The notes under the pieces: generated by a model | Databases searched by the model: none | What the model was told of the DNA's origin: nothing | The model's input: only the letters and a program-made list of their open reading frames with translations | DNA from: SKLM01 sp964514285 | GTDB lineage: Bacteria > Chloroflexota > Anaerolineae > B4-G1 | Direction: 5' to 3' | DNA length: 64,000 nt | Assembly: GCA_964514285.1 (NCBI GenBank) | Contig: CAZEQC010000004.1 | Span: 49,595 to 113,594, forward strand | Position numbers and translations under genes: made by a program | Shown: positions 41,807 to 51,179 of the stretch, one piece after another | Position numbering within the stretch: position 1 is the first letter of the stretch | Layout: every line of letters starts with the position of its first letter

Positions 41807-41908
41807 AGCCTTGCCTGCATCGTCACAGGGCAAGGCTCAGTCACTGGATGCCGCCAGAATGATCTTCCAGCTGATTTGATTGCAAACCTGCACGATATGG
41901 GATACAAT
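41807..41908 (+). promoter_or_regulatory. Hairpin and promoter upstream of yebC
   Basis: A 9-bp hairpin (AGCCTTGCC at 41807-41815 with GGCAAGGCT at 41829-41837) is followed by a promoter with TTGCAA at 41880-41885 and TACAAT at 41903-41908, spacing 17. The leader to yebC is about 65 nt. Confidence 0.55.
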
Positions 41909-41980
41909 AAAAGTGCAGAAGGTTATGGCATCGGAATTATGGCCGATCTAATGCTGTTAGTACCGAAGGAGGGTGTGGAT

Positions 41981-42736
41981 ATGGCCGGTCACAGCCATTG
42001 GGCCAATATCAAGCATCAGAAGAAGAAGGAGGATCGACGGCGAGCCAAGCTCTTCACCAAACTCGTTCGCGAGATCACCGTAGCAGCGCGCCAGGGCGGT
42101 GGCGATCCCGAGTTCAATGTCCAGCTGCGTCTAGCTATCGACAGAGCCAAGGACGCCAATATGCCCAAGGAGAACATCGAGCGAGCTATCAAGCGCGGCA
42201 CGGGTGAGCTCGAAGGTGTCGACTTGGAGGAAATTGTATACGAGGGATACGCTCCAGGCGGCGTGGCCTTGCTGGTACACACCGTCACGGACAACAGAAA
42301 CCGTACAGCTTCCAACCTGCGCAACGCCTTCTCCGACAGCGGAGGATCGCTGGCCGAAGCAGGCGCCGTTATGTGGCAGTTCGATCGCAAGGGATACGTC
42401 GCTCTTAAGCCTGACGGCCTCGACGAAGAGCAGATTTTCGAGATAGCGGTGGAGGCCGGGGCCGAGGACATCGAGTTCGGCAACGATCTGATCGAGATCT
42501 ACGCCATGCCGGAGCATTTCGAATCGATTCAAAATGCCTTGGAGAAGGCAGAAATCGCGACCAAGAACGCTCGCTTGACGATGGTTCCACAGCGCAGGAT
42601 GACATTGGAAGAGAAAGAGACGCTCAACGTAATGCGCGTCATCGAGAAGCTGGAGGACATGGACGATGTCCAGGAGGTCCACTCCAACCTGGAGATCACC
42701 GAAGACGTCATCGCTAAGTACGAGGGAGACCTCTAA
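41981..42736 (+). CDS. yebC: YebC/PmpR/TACO1-family protein
   Basis: The 251-residue protein opens AGHSHWANIKHQKKKEDRRR, the family hallmark, followed by AKLFTKLVREITVAARQGGG and the middle domain EGYAPGGVALLVHTVTDN. The family was described as transcription regulators; recent work assigns YebC and TACO1 to relieving ribosome stalling at proline stretches. AAGGAGGG lies before the ATG at 41981. It heads a run with ruvC and ruvA, a common neighbour order in bacteria. Confidence 0.95.
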   Translation: MAGHSHWANIKHQKKKEDRRRAKLFTKLVREITVAARQGGGDPEFNVQLRLAIDRAKDANMPKENIERAIKRGTGELEGVDLEEIVYEGYAPGGVALLVHTVTDNRNRTASNLRNAFSDSGGSLAEAGAVMWQFDRKGYVALKPDGLDEEQIFEIAVEAGAEDIEFGNDLIEIYAMPEHFESIQNALEKAEIATKNARLTMVPQRRMTLEEKETLNVMRVIEKLEDMDDVQEVHSNLEITEDVIAKYEGDL

Positions 42737-43280
42737 CATCGCCGACAACGCCGCCACCCGAGACACCAGGCGCATCCTCGGCGTCGATCCCGGCACTGCT
42801 ACCACCGGCTACGGCGTTGTCGAGGAGCATGGAAACAATTTGAAAGCCCTGATCAGCGGGGTGATACGAACAGACGCCGATCAGTCGACGGCCACCCGTT
42901 TGCAGGTCATCCATCGCGAGCTCCGCGCTCTGGCAGCTGAGTGGGAGCCCGACGAGGCCGCCGTTGAGGAGATCTTCTTCAGCAAGAATGTGCGCACAGC
43001 GATGAGCGTAGGGCAAGCACGAGGGGTGGCGATTCTCGCTTTGGCGGACGCTGGGCTTGAGGTGGCTGAATATACGCCTCTGGCGATCAAACAAGCGGTG
43101 ACTGGGTATGGAAGCGCGGACAAGGCCCAGATGCAGGATATGGTTAAGATGTTGCTCGGCCTGAGCGAGATACCGCGCCCGGACGACGCCGCGGACGCCC
43201 TGGCGGTGGCGATCTGTCACCTCCATTCAGCGCGCTTGAAATCGCTGTCGGAGAACTCCCTATCAGAATTGGCTCGGTGA
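42666..43280 (+). CDS. ruvC: Crossover junction endodeoxyribonuclease RuvC
   Basis: The RuvC fold is clear: RILGVDPGTATTGYGVVEEH (first catalytic Asp), DEAAVEEIFFSKNVRTAMSV (Glu), and PRPDDAADALAVAICHLH (last two Asp). It cuts Holliday junctions. The start is odd. No ATG, GTG or TTG lies between the yebC stop and the first motif. The only in-frame canonical start is the ATG at 42666, inside yebC, with GGAGG nine bases before it; this adds a basic 36-residue leader that is unusual for RuvC. A non-canonical ATC at 42738 is the alternative. ruvA follows directly; ruvB is not in the window. Confidence 0.9.
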   Translation: MSRRSTPTWRSPKTSSLSTRETSNIADNAATRDTRRILGVDPGTATTGYGVVEEHGNNLKALISGVIRTDADQSTATRLQVIHRELRALAAEWEPDEAAVEEIFFSKNVRTAMSVGQARGVAILALADAGLEVAEYTPLAIKQAVTGYGSADKAQMQDMVKMLLGLSEIPRPDDAADALAVAICHLHSARLKSLSENSLSELAR

Positions 43281-43287
43281 ATTGACA

Positions 43288-43860
43288 ATGATCTCGAGGA
43301 TCAGCGGTGCAGTCTGGGAAACAGGGGAGGGATACGTCGTCATCCGCGCCGGGGGACTCGGCTTCAAGGTCTACGTCCCCTCCAACGTCCTGGAGCACGT
43401 CCAGAGGATAGAACAGCCCCTGGACCTCTTCACTTACTTCCACGTCCGCGAGAATAGACTGGCGCTCTACGGCTTTTTGACTAGGGAGAAACGCTCCTTG
43501 TTTGAGCTCTTGCTCGACATCTCTGGTGTCGGGCCGACGGTTGCCCTCTCCTTGCTCAGTACCATCTCGCCAGATGCCCTCCGACAGGCTGTCCTCCGGG
43601 ATGAGCCTCGTCTGCTGACCCGGGTGCCGGGCATCGGGTCGAAGACGGCGAAGAAGATCATCTTCAACCTGAAGGACGAGGTTATCCCGGCCGAGGGCAC
43701 TACGCCGTTGCTTACGGACACCGACACCGAGGTTATCGCCGCTCTGACCGAGCTAGGATTCAGCCTAGTCGAGGCTCAGTCCGCGCTCCAAGACCTCCCA
43801 CGGGACGAGGATCTCTCTGTCGAAGAACGTATTCGACTAGCCCTCTCCTCTCTGGCTTAA
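43288..43860 (+). CDS. ruvA: Holliday junction DNA helicase subunit RuvA
   Basis: The 190-residue protein has the N-terminal OB domain (ISRISGAVWETGEGYVVIRA and FHVRENRLALYGF), then two helix-hairpin-helix motifs (LLDISGVGPTVALSLLS and LTRVPGIGSKTAKKIIFNL). The C-terminal domain III (ALTELGFSLVEAQSAL) binds RuvB. It binds four-way junctions and loads RuvB. I chose the ATG at 43288; a TTG at 43282 would add two residues. It follows ruvC after a few bases. Confidence 0.96.
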   Translation: MISRISGAVWETGEGYVVIRAGGLGFKVYVPSNVLEHVQRIEQPLDLFTYFHVRENRLALYGFLTREKRSLFELLLDISGVGPTVALSLLSTISPDALRQAVLRDEPRLLTRVPGIGSKTAKKIIFNLKDEVIPAEGTTPLLTDTDTEVIAALTELGFSLVEAQSALQDLPRDEDLSVEERIRLALSSLA

Positions 43861-43979
43861 CCCGTGGTGAGAGGCTACAGCTATCGACGCATCTCGGTGG
43901 CCCAAGGGCCCGTCCTCAGACTCACCCGTCAGGAAGACCTCTATCCTGCCGGACGAACCCTGAACAACGTGAGGGCAGC

Positions 43980-45314
43980 GTGACCTATCTCCGCACGACC
44001 ATCGATCGAATAGAGGACGTCCTGGAGGATCTTCTCCAGCACTGGAAGCTGGTGGCATTGCTGTTCGCCTTGCTCCTGGTCTTCTCGGTCGATAATCCCC
44101 CTCCCATGAGTATGGAAGCGCGCGTCAATCGACAGCTGGCGGGGAAACAGTTCGATTTCGTCAGTTGGGAGATCAAAGCCTTGTGGCAGAAACTGACGCA
44201 TGGCCTCCTCTCACCCCAACGTACTATGCATGAGGAAGCTCGCCAGGACTTCGTCCTCGACTACCTGACTCTGATCGCCGAAAAGCAGCGTGTTGACGGT
44301 CAGATCCGGCGCATATATGTCGATCCAGGAACCGAGGATGCCGAGAGTGCAACAGCAGAACTCCAGACTCGGCGCGAGGAGCTTCGCACGGAGATCCGCA
44401 TTCGCCAACCGTTGGCCGAGGCAATCATCGAGGAACAGGTAGCCAGCATTTTGATGGAGGAAGGCTTTGGCATTCTGAACCAGGAGATGCCACCCATCAA
44501 GATGCACTTCACGCCCCTTCCCCAACTGCTCATCGTCTCCCCGCGCGACCGTATCGAGCGAATCTATCAGCTGAATCTGTCGCATGGACTGAGTACCGTG
44601 GAGCGGGAGGAGATTGAGGAGCAGATCGACACCACGTTCGACGTCTCGTCGTTGATAACCGGGATCGGAGGGCTATCCGCCTATCCGTCGATGCTGTTGG
44701 AGAGCAGTTCCGTTACCTGGGTAACCGAAGTCACGGCCCACGAGTGGACACACCACTACCTTGCTCCGCGACCGTTGGGCAGGAGCTATCTCTCCTCCGG
44801 CGAGGCACGCACGATCAACGAGACAGTCGCCTCCATCGTGGGAAGGGAGGTGGGGCGCCAGGTCGTAGCCCGCTACTATCCGGAGCATCTCCCACCGGAA
44901 CCAGAGCCCCAGCCTGAGCCTCCGGAAGAGGAACCAGCTGAGCCTCTCGCCTTTGACTTCCGCCTGGAAATGCGAGAGACGCGCATTCAGGTAGACGAGC
45001 TTCTGGCTGAGGGCCGGATCGAGGAGGCAGAGACCTATATGGAACAGCGACGCCGGGTCTTTGTCGAGCACGGTTACGCCCTTCGGAAGCTCAACCAGGC
45101 CTACTTCGCCTTCCACGGAGCGTACGCGGACCAGCCTGGAGCAGCGGGGGAGGACCCCATCGGCCCAGCCGTTCGCGAGGTCTTCGCCCGCAGCTCAGAC
45201 CTCCAGACGTTTGTCAATAGATTGGCGGACGTGACCACACTGGAGGAACTGAAGTCCGTCCTGGATCGGTTGTCACAGGGAACCTCAATACGAGCAACTG
45301 ACTCTGACACCTAA
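43980..45314 (+). CDS. Membrane-anchored HExxH protein, putative metallopeptidase
   Basis: I do not recognise the family of this 444-residue protein. It has one N-terminal membrane segment at about residues 22-37, then a largely helical, charged domain. TAHEWTHHYLAPRPLG follows, an HExxH zinc motif at H254-E255-H258. Downstream, INETVASIVGREVG offers E281 as a third ligand in gluzincin style. A Pro/Glu-rich linker near 305-320 and a helical C terminus complete it. It would lie outside the membrane if the N terminus is cytoplasmic. The start is GTG with GAGGG before it. It follows ruvA after 119 bp. Activity and substrate are unknown. Confidence 0.75.
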   Translation: MTYLRTTIDRIEDVLEDLLQHWKLVALLFALLLVFSVDNPPPMSMEARVNRQLAGKQFDFVSWEIKALWQKLTHGLLSPQRTMHEEARQDFVLDYLTLIAEKQRVDGQIRRIYVDPGTEDAESATAELQTRREELRTEIRIRQPLAEAIIEEQVASILMEEGFGILNQEMPPIKMHFTPLPQLLIVSPRDRIERIYQLNLSHGLSTVEREEIEEQIDTTFDVSSLITGIGGLSAYPSMLLESSSVTWVTEVTAHEWTHHYLAPRPLGRSYLSSGEARTINETVASIVGREVGRQVVARYYPEHLPPEPEPQPEPPEEEPAEPLAFDFRLEMRETRIQVDELLAEGRIEEAETYMEQRRRVFVEHGYALRKLNQAYFAFHGAYADQPGAAGEDPIGPAVREVFARSSDLQTFVNRLADVTTLEELKSVLDRLSQGTSIRATDSDT

Positions 45315-45356
45315 AGCGGAAACACGGTCGGAGCGAGACGAGTAAGTGCCCCGCGG

Positions 45357-47783
45357 TCAGGGCTGGCAGTGCGGCAGATCGCAAGACTGAATCGAGGATC
45401 GCCAACCCTGCCCTGGCATCAGATCCGGGCCGCCTTTCGCTTGTGGATCCCACATCACAAGTCTACACTTCCCCGGGACCTCAAGAGTACTCCACGTGCC
45501 GCTTTCGATCTCAAGGAAACGCAGCAGCGGACCTTGCGCGGTGATCATATACCGGCCTTCTGGCGACCAGGAGACGAGGGTATCCTCTCCCGCGAACAAC
45601 ACATCGCCTTGGGCGTCCCTCACGATCACTCGAAAACGATCCCGCTCGAAGGTGATTGTCTTCAGCCACCGTCCATCGGGTGACCAGGAGAGACGCAACA
45701 ACCCCCCTTGCTGTGTGTCAAGGACGCGATGGCTGCCATCACGCACCAATACGGTCAGCGTCTCCTCGGATCCACCTACGCCCGACCGTGTCGCGCCGAA
45801 GGCGATCCATTCACCCGTCGGAGACCAATCGACCTCAAAGGGTTGACCGGAGACAGGCGAGAGCGTCGGGGTGAAACCGAGCGTCCGTCGCAGCGAGGAT
45901 TTATCCAGAAGAGTGATCGTTTCACCGGTCACCGTATCGTAGGTTCTAAGCGCGGGCTCGGGCGTGACGTAGACGATCTGTGCCCCGTCAGGTGACCACC
46001 CCGCCGCGTAACCGTGCCCCAGCGACCGAGCGTGAGCGCTGTCCCGATCCCATACCCAGAAAGTCCTGACCCTGAGCTCGGGCGACCAATGCCAAGGGAT
46101 AGGTCGCGCGTAGATCAGATGAGAGCTATCCGGAGACCACTCCACGAAATCCCCCTCGAATATGTTGTGTTCGCCACTCCGCACGTCGACGATACCACCT
46201 CTAATACCCTGATCAGAGGTTCGGTATGCAAGATGGCCCCCATCAGGTGACCAGCCAGTCTCTCCGAATCCCACCGAGCCGACAGGTGCAGAGCCCTCGG
46301 GCATAGCTGGCACCCGTTGAGCCCTAGAGCTGCCTGATGTCAGCAGATAGAGTGTATGTCCATCGTCTCGCTGCTGCGTCATCAGCAGTCGGGTTCCGTC
46401 GGGCGACCACGAGACCGGCAGCAGATCTCCGACGTCATTATGGGTGGAGAGCAGCGTGGGGGCCGACTCACCCCAGCGCAATCCCCAGGTAGCTCCCAAG
46501 CTCGTCGATCCGAGCGTCTCCGAACACCTCATCATCAAATCGTATGATGAGAAGGCAGCCAGCCTGTCAGATCGATCAACTGTGACCTCGCGGACATAGG
46601 TCAGATAGCGACGTCTGAAGATCCACCAAGGCTCACGCACAACAGCGACGACCCCCTCCCCCGGATGGAAGGCATCGCTGAGAGCGCGCGGGAGACGCGC
46701 TACGGCCGCAGTGCCGTGCTCATGCTCGATGAAATGCAACAGCAGATCGATCTCCGCCTCGATCAGCGGTCGGCTCATATCATCTGGGGGACGGCTCCAC
46801 AGCTCCCACAGCGGAAACCAAGTCCCCGCATCCAGGGCCTCCCTGATCAGACTCGAGTCAGGGGACGGAGGATTGCTCAGTCCGAGCTTATGTCGGAACC
46901 AAGCATATAGACGATCTTGAAAGATCTCCGCCCGATGCACGCGGGAAGGCCTAGGACCGATCTCACGAGCGATAAGCTGATCGAGTAGAAAGCCCTCTAG
47001 ACTAGCCTTCCAGAGCGACTCGGCCGCTTCATCCTCCGGCGCACCGACCAGGAATGGCGCCGGAAGAACATCGACTCCAGGAACCGCAGCCTCACCCAGC
47101 GTGGCCCCGAGGTCCAACGTCAGTGGCAGATCCTGCTGGCAAGAGGCCAGATCGCAGTATTCAGACGTCAGCGATGCCAAATCGCTTACCAAGGCTTCTA
47201 TCCAATCGGCATCCTGCTCGCGGGCTCTGACTTCAACTTGGTCCCCCAAGAGGCTTACGGCTCGGCCTCCATAATCCGGATCAGCCTTGGTGTGGACCCA
47301 TCGTCCTCGGGCCGTGAAGCGATAGAATCGAGTGGCCCGAAAAGAAGCGTGTCTTTCGTCGGACAAGGGAATCGTGTGCTTGATCACGACCCGAGCTTTC
47401 TCTCCCACGACGCGGGCGCTCCAGACGGACGTCTGGGTGGACGTCAACCCTTGAATAGGGAGCGGCAGCGCAACTGTCTCCGTATACGCTGCCTGGGCCT
47501 GGCGCCAGACCTCGTCAACGGGGTCTTGGAGGCTCATGTAGAGCTCCATATCCCCCTCAGACAGCGCGCGCAACTCCAGACGAGCGACCCGCTTCACCTG
47601 AGCCTCGGCCTGATCTAAGGTTTGCTGACGCTGACGCCACCATCCATAAGCACCACCAACCACGAGGAGCAGGATCACGATCCAGGCTCCCCATCGGTGC
47701 CATGCTTGAGGCCGCGACTGTTCCCTATCCACTTCCTTCTCAGGGAGTTCGTCACCGAACTGCCATTCAAAACCCTTCGACAT
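45357..47783 (-). CDS. Large membrane-anchored WSPDG beta-propeller protein
   Basis: An 808-residue protein. A short cytoplasmic N terminus is followed by one membrane segment near residues 31-48 and a helical middle region of about 350 residues without a motif I know. The C-terminal half has repeated blades of the TolB/PD40 kind with WSPDG, WSPDS or WSPTG motifs (SWSPDGTRLLM, GWSPDGGHLAY, EWSPDSSHLIY, SWSPDGRWLKT). Such propellers bind proteins or ligands outside the membrane. It starts 16 bases after the MFS gene. A second propeller lipoprotein is encoded divergently nearby. No enzymatic site is visible. Confidence 0.75.
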   Translation of the reverse strand: MSKGFEWQFGDELPEKEVDREQSRPQAWHRWGAWIVILLLVVGGAYGWWRQRQQTLDQAEAQVKRVARLELRALSEGDMELYMSLQDPVDEVWRQAQAAYTETVALPLPIQGLTSTQTSVWSARVVGEKARVVIKHTIPLSDERHASFRATRFYRFTARGRWVHTKADPDYGGRAVSLLGDQVEVRAREQDADWIEALVSDLASLTSEYCDLASCQQDLPLTLDLGATLGEAAVPGVDVLPAPFLVGAPEDEAAESLWKASLEGFLLDQLIAREIGPRPSRVHRAEIFQDRLYAWFRHKLGLSNPPSPDSSLIREALDAGTWFPLWELWSRPPDDMSRPLIEAEIDLLLHFIEHEHGTAAVARLPRALSDAFHPGEGVVAVVREPWWIFRRRYLTYVREVTVDRSDRLAAFSSYDLMMRCSETLGSTSLGATWGLRWGESAPTLLSTHNDVGDLLPVSWSPDGTRLLMTQQRDDGHTLYLLTSGSSRAQRVPAMPEGSAPVGSVGFGETGWSPDGGHLAYRTSDQGIRGGIVDVRSGEHNIFEGDFVEWSPDSSHLIYARPIPWHWSPELRVRTFWVWDRDSAHARSLGHGYAAGWSPDGAQIVYVTPEPALRTYDTVTGETITLLDKSSLRRTLGFTPTLSPVSGQPFEVDWSPTGEWIAFGATRSGVGGSEETLTVLVRDGSHRVLDTQQGGLLRLSWSPDGRWLKTITFERDRFRVIVRDAQGDVLFAGEDTLVSWSPEGRYMITAQGPLLRFLEIESGTWSTLEVPGKCRLVMWDPQAKGGPDLMPGQGWRSSIQSCDLPHCQP

Positions 47784-47799
47784 CCATGAGCCTTTCTAG

Positions 47800-49059
47800 C
47801 TACGGTCCAACAACGTTCGCTGTCGGCGAGATGGTGCCCCGCTCAACGCGCATCCACTGGACCAAGATCAAGGAGATGAACACAATACCTACGCCCACCA
47901 AGAAGGTGTATTGGCTACCCACCGTCTCCCAAATTACCCCTCCCACCAGAGGGATGATGACCGACGCAATGTGGTTGATGGTCTGGCCCAATGAGAGATT
48001 GGGCGTAATCTCGCGGCGATGGACAGCGATCTTCTGGAAGTAAGATTGCAGGGCAATGCGAAACCCAAACAGCATATGATCGGCAACGAACAGACCGTAG
48101 AGGACGGGCAAGATGGGAATGTAGGCATATCCCAAAAAGACGAAGATAAGCAACGTGAAGTTGATCGTAAGAGCACGTTTTTCCCCAACGCGAGCGATGA
48201 TCTTGCCGAACTGCTGATAGAGAAAGGTTCCCATCAGGTTGTTGACGAGATAAAGGACGGTAATTGCTTCCGCTCGCACCCCGTGCTTCCGGACGAGCAG
48301 AAAGACAGCGAAGGTAGTGAAGATATGCCGGCGACTTCCCATCAAGAACTGAAGCGCATAGTAGAGCCAATAGCGGCTGCGCAATGGAGCGCGCTGCAAG
48401 GGGGGGACCGCCTCCAAGGCCTGTGTGTCAGAGTCGGGGTCGGGCAGGAAGGACCTACGGATTGACCAAAGGAGGGCGCCTCCCCCACCAATCGCCACCA
48501 CAGCGCCGGTGATGCCAAACAATCTACGGAACCCAAGAGCCCCCAAGGCCAGGAATACGAAACCTGCCCCGCTGAGGGCTGCTAGAGCATTCAGGCTCGT
48601 TAGGCGGCCCAAGACCTTGGGAGCCTCGTCCTCCTCGGTCAGCTGGAGAACCGCCGAGGAGTTAGCCGGCATGAAATAGTGAAAGCCGACGCTCATCAAC
48701 ACCGTACTCGCCAAGAGGCCTGGAAGGTTGGTCACACTGCCAGTCAGCGCGATACCCAAGCCGAGAAGCACGATGGAGAGGCCTGCTATGCGCATCTCAG
48801 TCAGCACCATCACCAGCAAACCGACGGTGAAGCCCAGCAGCCCCGGTATCTCACGCACTGACTGGATTAGCCCAATCTGATCCGCCCGGACGCCAAGCTC
48901 ATCGACGGCGAAATTGTTGAAGAGAGAGCGCCAGAGCTGATAGCCGAAGTTGAGCAAGAAGTTCGTGGCTATGATCACAGTCATCGCCGCACGACGCTTC
49001 GCCCTCCTTTCGGCAGACATTGTCTGGTCAGAGACACTCGGCATTGAGGATTCAGTCAT
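47800..49059 (-). CDS. Major facilitator superfamily transporter
   Basis: A 419-residue membrane protein with about 12 hydrophobic segments, beginning TVIIATNFLLNFGYQLWRSL. Helix pairs are joined by short loops, and a central cytoplasmic loop (PDPDSDTQALEAVPPLQRAP) lies at about residues 205-225. The first half carries MFS-like features such as IGLIQSVREIPGLLGFTVGL. It should move a small solute across the cytoplasmic membrane by a secondary mechanism; the substrate is unknown. AAAAGGA precedes the ATG. The promoter lies far upstream, giving a leader near 370 nt. The large propeller gene follows in the same operon. Confidence 0.85.
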   Translation of the reverse strand: MTESSMPSVSDQTMSAERRAKRRAAMTVIIATNFLLNFGYQLWRSLFNNFAVDELGVRADQIGLIQSVREIPGLLGFTVGLLVMVLTEMRIAGLSIVLLGLGIALTGSVTNLPGLLASTVLMSVGFHYFMPANSSAVLQLTEEDEAPKVLGRLTSLNALAALSGAGFVFLALGALGFRRLFGITGAVVAIGGGGALLWSIRRSFLPDPDSDTQALEAVPPLQRAPLRSRYWLYYALQFLMGSRRHIFTTFAVFLLVRKHGVRAEAITVLYLVNNLMGTFLYQQFGKIIARVGEKRALTINFTLLIFVFLGYAYIPILPVLYGLFVADHMLFGFRIALQSYFQKIAVHRREITPNLSLGQTINHIASVIIPLVGGVIWETVGSQYTFLVGVGIVFISLILVQWMRVERGTISPTANVVGP

Positions 49060-49433
49060 AGCTATGTCCTTTTCTCTATAGACTCTCCGAACAGACAGAA
49101 TCTTACCTTAAGTGAGAGCTGTGCGACAGGTGAAAGCACGATTTCCTTACACTGGCTGCCAACGTGGCCGGCATTTCCCAGGCATCGATCGAGGACATGA
49201 TCCAGCGACAGACAACGTCGTGTCTTACCACGCAGTATCTCGTCTGTAACGTCAATTATCTTGGCCGACATCAAGGGGAGAGACCTGCACAGCGCGGCTC
49301 TATCCTTCACCGTGGAGAAGCAGGCTTGTCAGGAGGACAGATCTTCAAACGTCCTCATAGGCGCAACCGGGGCAGGTGCACGTTTGCATAACAGCCCAAC
49401 GGAAAAGATTCCGACATCCAGCTCACGAGGAGC
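49060..49433 (-). other. Long leader of the MFS-propeller operon
   Basis: About 370 nt between a strong minus-strand promoter and the MFS start codon. I see no gene in it, and no riboswitch or T-box signature that I can name. Confidence 0.4.
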
Positions 49434-49461
49434 AGTATAGCACGGCGGTGGGCCCTGTCAA
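49434..49461 (-). promoter_or_regulatory. Strong promoter of the MFS-propeller operon
   Basis: On the minus strand, TTGACA (49456-49461), a 16-base spacer and TATACT (49434-49439), with TG one base before the -10 box. Confidence 0.75.
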
Positions 49462-49551
49462 ACTGACACGCTGCGCCACGTCCAAAGCAGCTTTGTTCAC
49501 CTCCTGGCGAAAAGGACCCAAACATCGCTGCATGCAGCATCGTGACCCCAC

Positions 49552-49579
49552 TTGTCAGGCTGTCCAACTCGGGTAAACT
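49552..49579 (+). promoter_or_regulatory. Candidate promoter of the propeller lipoprotein gene
   Basis: TTGTCA at 49552-49557, a 16-base spacer and TAAACT at 49574-49579, about 180 bp before the start codon. The stretch from 49580 to 49758 holds nothing else I recognise. Confidence 0.5.
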
Positions 49580-49758
49580 ACTGTAACAGGAGGCTACCCA
49601 GACGGAACACGTCCAGCGAACACCCAGCCGCACCGGGAACCTCAACGCTGACCAAGGAAGCAGAGGACGGCTACACACGGAGCTCCGCCAGGCAAGACCG
49701 GCTGCTCGACCAACGTTCGTGCCTGGCACAGCACGCGGAAAGGTGAATAGGTCGTGAG

Positions 49759-51072
49759 ATGAAGATATGGCACACGGTGGCGACAATCATGGCTGTCTTG
49801 CTCTTGGTTGGCTGTCTCAGACCGGGCCCGGCAGCCACTGAGGAGACCCTCCAGAAAAGCACAGCACAGAGCACCTCCCCACCTTCTTTGCAAGCCTCCG
49901 GCTTACTGGCCTACATCGGATCTGATGGCAACGTCTGGGCTACCTCACCCGGCCAAGGCTGGACCCAACAAGTGACGAACGATGCCACAGCGCCACCGGA
50001 GGGACAGGGGCGTTCTTATCACCGCCTTGTTTGGTCCCGCGACGGAGCGCTGGCCTTCGCCGCTGTCACCCGCTCTGGAGACGATGCGCGCGGGGCGTTA
50101 TACCTCCAGCAGACACTCGACCGACCTCCACAGCTCGTCGCCCAGAGCGATGAGCATTTCTTCATCTACCTCTACCCCTCACCGACATCCTCAAACCCAT
50201 CCACCTGGCCCCCGTTGACCTACTTGATCGAAGAGGAGAATGGCGTGGGGCTACATCTGTTGACCAAGAGGGACAACAGCTTCCAAGATCTCCTCCTGGC
50301 CGTAGGACGGCCATTCTATTATTCCTGGTCACCCGATGGGCGGGCCATCCTGTGGCATACTGGTGGCGCGATCCGCGACAACCCCGCTGCGGAGATCGGC
50401 CTCTACGACGTCGAAGCCAATCATCGGCGTATTCTGCCCTACGCTCCGGGAGCTTTCCTCTCGCCTGCATGGTCGCCCGAGGGCGGAGATTGGTTGAGCG
50501 TCACAGCCTCGGATAGTCGGAGCATCCTGCAACATGTCACGCCGGAGAAGACCACCGCGCTGAAGGAGACAGACGGTCAGGAAATTGCGTTCGTCTGGTC
50601 ACCGAATGGACGCCAAGTCGCCTACGCTGTCCGCGAGTCGAACGCAACTCCCTTCTACGAACCCATCTGGGTTGTGAACCTGGAGGATGGGAAGGTAGAA
50701 CAAGTGACCAGCCATGCCTTCAACGTCCTAGGCTTCTTCTGGAGCCCAGATGGTCGAAGGATCGCCTACCTCTCACGGCTAGACCTGCCCAATGCTATCT
50801 GGATGCAGTGGCGTGTGTTCGACCTGATGGAGAGCCGCGATCGCGGCTTTACTGCCTTCCATCCCACGCCTCTAATGCGCTTCGTCGTCCATAGCTTCAC
50901 CCAATACGCTCAAAGCCATCGCTTCTGGTCACCCAACGGGCGATACCTGGTCTACGCTGACCGTGACGATCAGAGAGTAGACCGCCTATGGCTCGTCGAC
51001 ACTGAAGCGGAACAGGGCACCGACCCTATACTCGTGGACGAGGGGAGTATAGGCATCTGGTCCTGGCACTAG
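49759..51072 (+). CDS. Beta-propeller lipoprotein (TolB/PD40-like)
   Basis: A 437-residue protein. The N terminus is a lipoprotein signal peptide (TIMAVLLLVGCLRPGPA) with lipobox LVGC and Cys19 as the acylation site. The rest is a beta-propeller with repeated WSxDG/WSPNG motifs: VWSRDGALAF, SWSPDGRAILW, AWSPEGGDWL, VWSPNGRQVAY, FWSPDGRRIAY and FWSPNGRYLVY. It should sit on the outer face of the cytoplasmic membrane. No catalytic site is visible, and a binding or scaffold role is likely. It is divergent from the MFS/large-propeller operon, and the shared propeller type suggests a functional link. It is a single gene. Confidence 0.85.
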   Translation: MKIWHTVATIMAVLLLVGCLRPGPAATEETLQKSTAQSTSPPSLQASGLLAYIGSDGNVWATSPGQGWTQQVTNDATAPPEGQGRSYHRLVWSRDGALAFAAVTRSGDDARGALYLQQTLDRPPQLVAQSDEHFFIYLYPSPTSSNPSTWPPLTYLIEEENGVGLHLLTKRDNSFQDLLLAVGRPFYYSWSPDGRAILWHTGGAIRDNPAAEIGLYDVEANHRRILPYAPGAFLSPAWSPEGGDWLSVTASDSRSILQHVTPEKTTALKETDGQEIAFVWSPNGRQVAYAVRESNATPFYEPIWVVNLEDGKVEQVTSHAFNVLGFFWSPDGRRIAYLSRLDLPNAIWMQWRVFDLMESRDRGFTAFHPTPLMRFVVHSFTQYAQSHRFWSPNGRYLVYADRDDQRVDRLWLVDTEAEQGTDPILVDEGSIGIWSWH

Positions 51073-51179
51073 AGGCAAATCAGACCCAAGAGGTTGTCGG
51101 TGAATGAGCGATCAGGCTTTGACAAGCACAGAGCCGGCACTGCGACACCATAGGGCCGTGCGCGGGGCGGAGATTCTGC

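Noticed and set aside
43867..43983. A 38-codon frame beginning with GTG that overlaps the start of the HExxH gene
   Set aside because: It has no ribosome binding site and no recognisable sequence; the overlap alone is not enough to call a gene.
49355..49786. Minus-strand frame of 143 codons upstream of the propeller lipoprotein
   Set aside because: It overlaps two promoters and a lipoprotein signal peptide region and has no ribosome binding site or domain.
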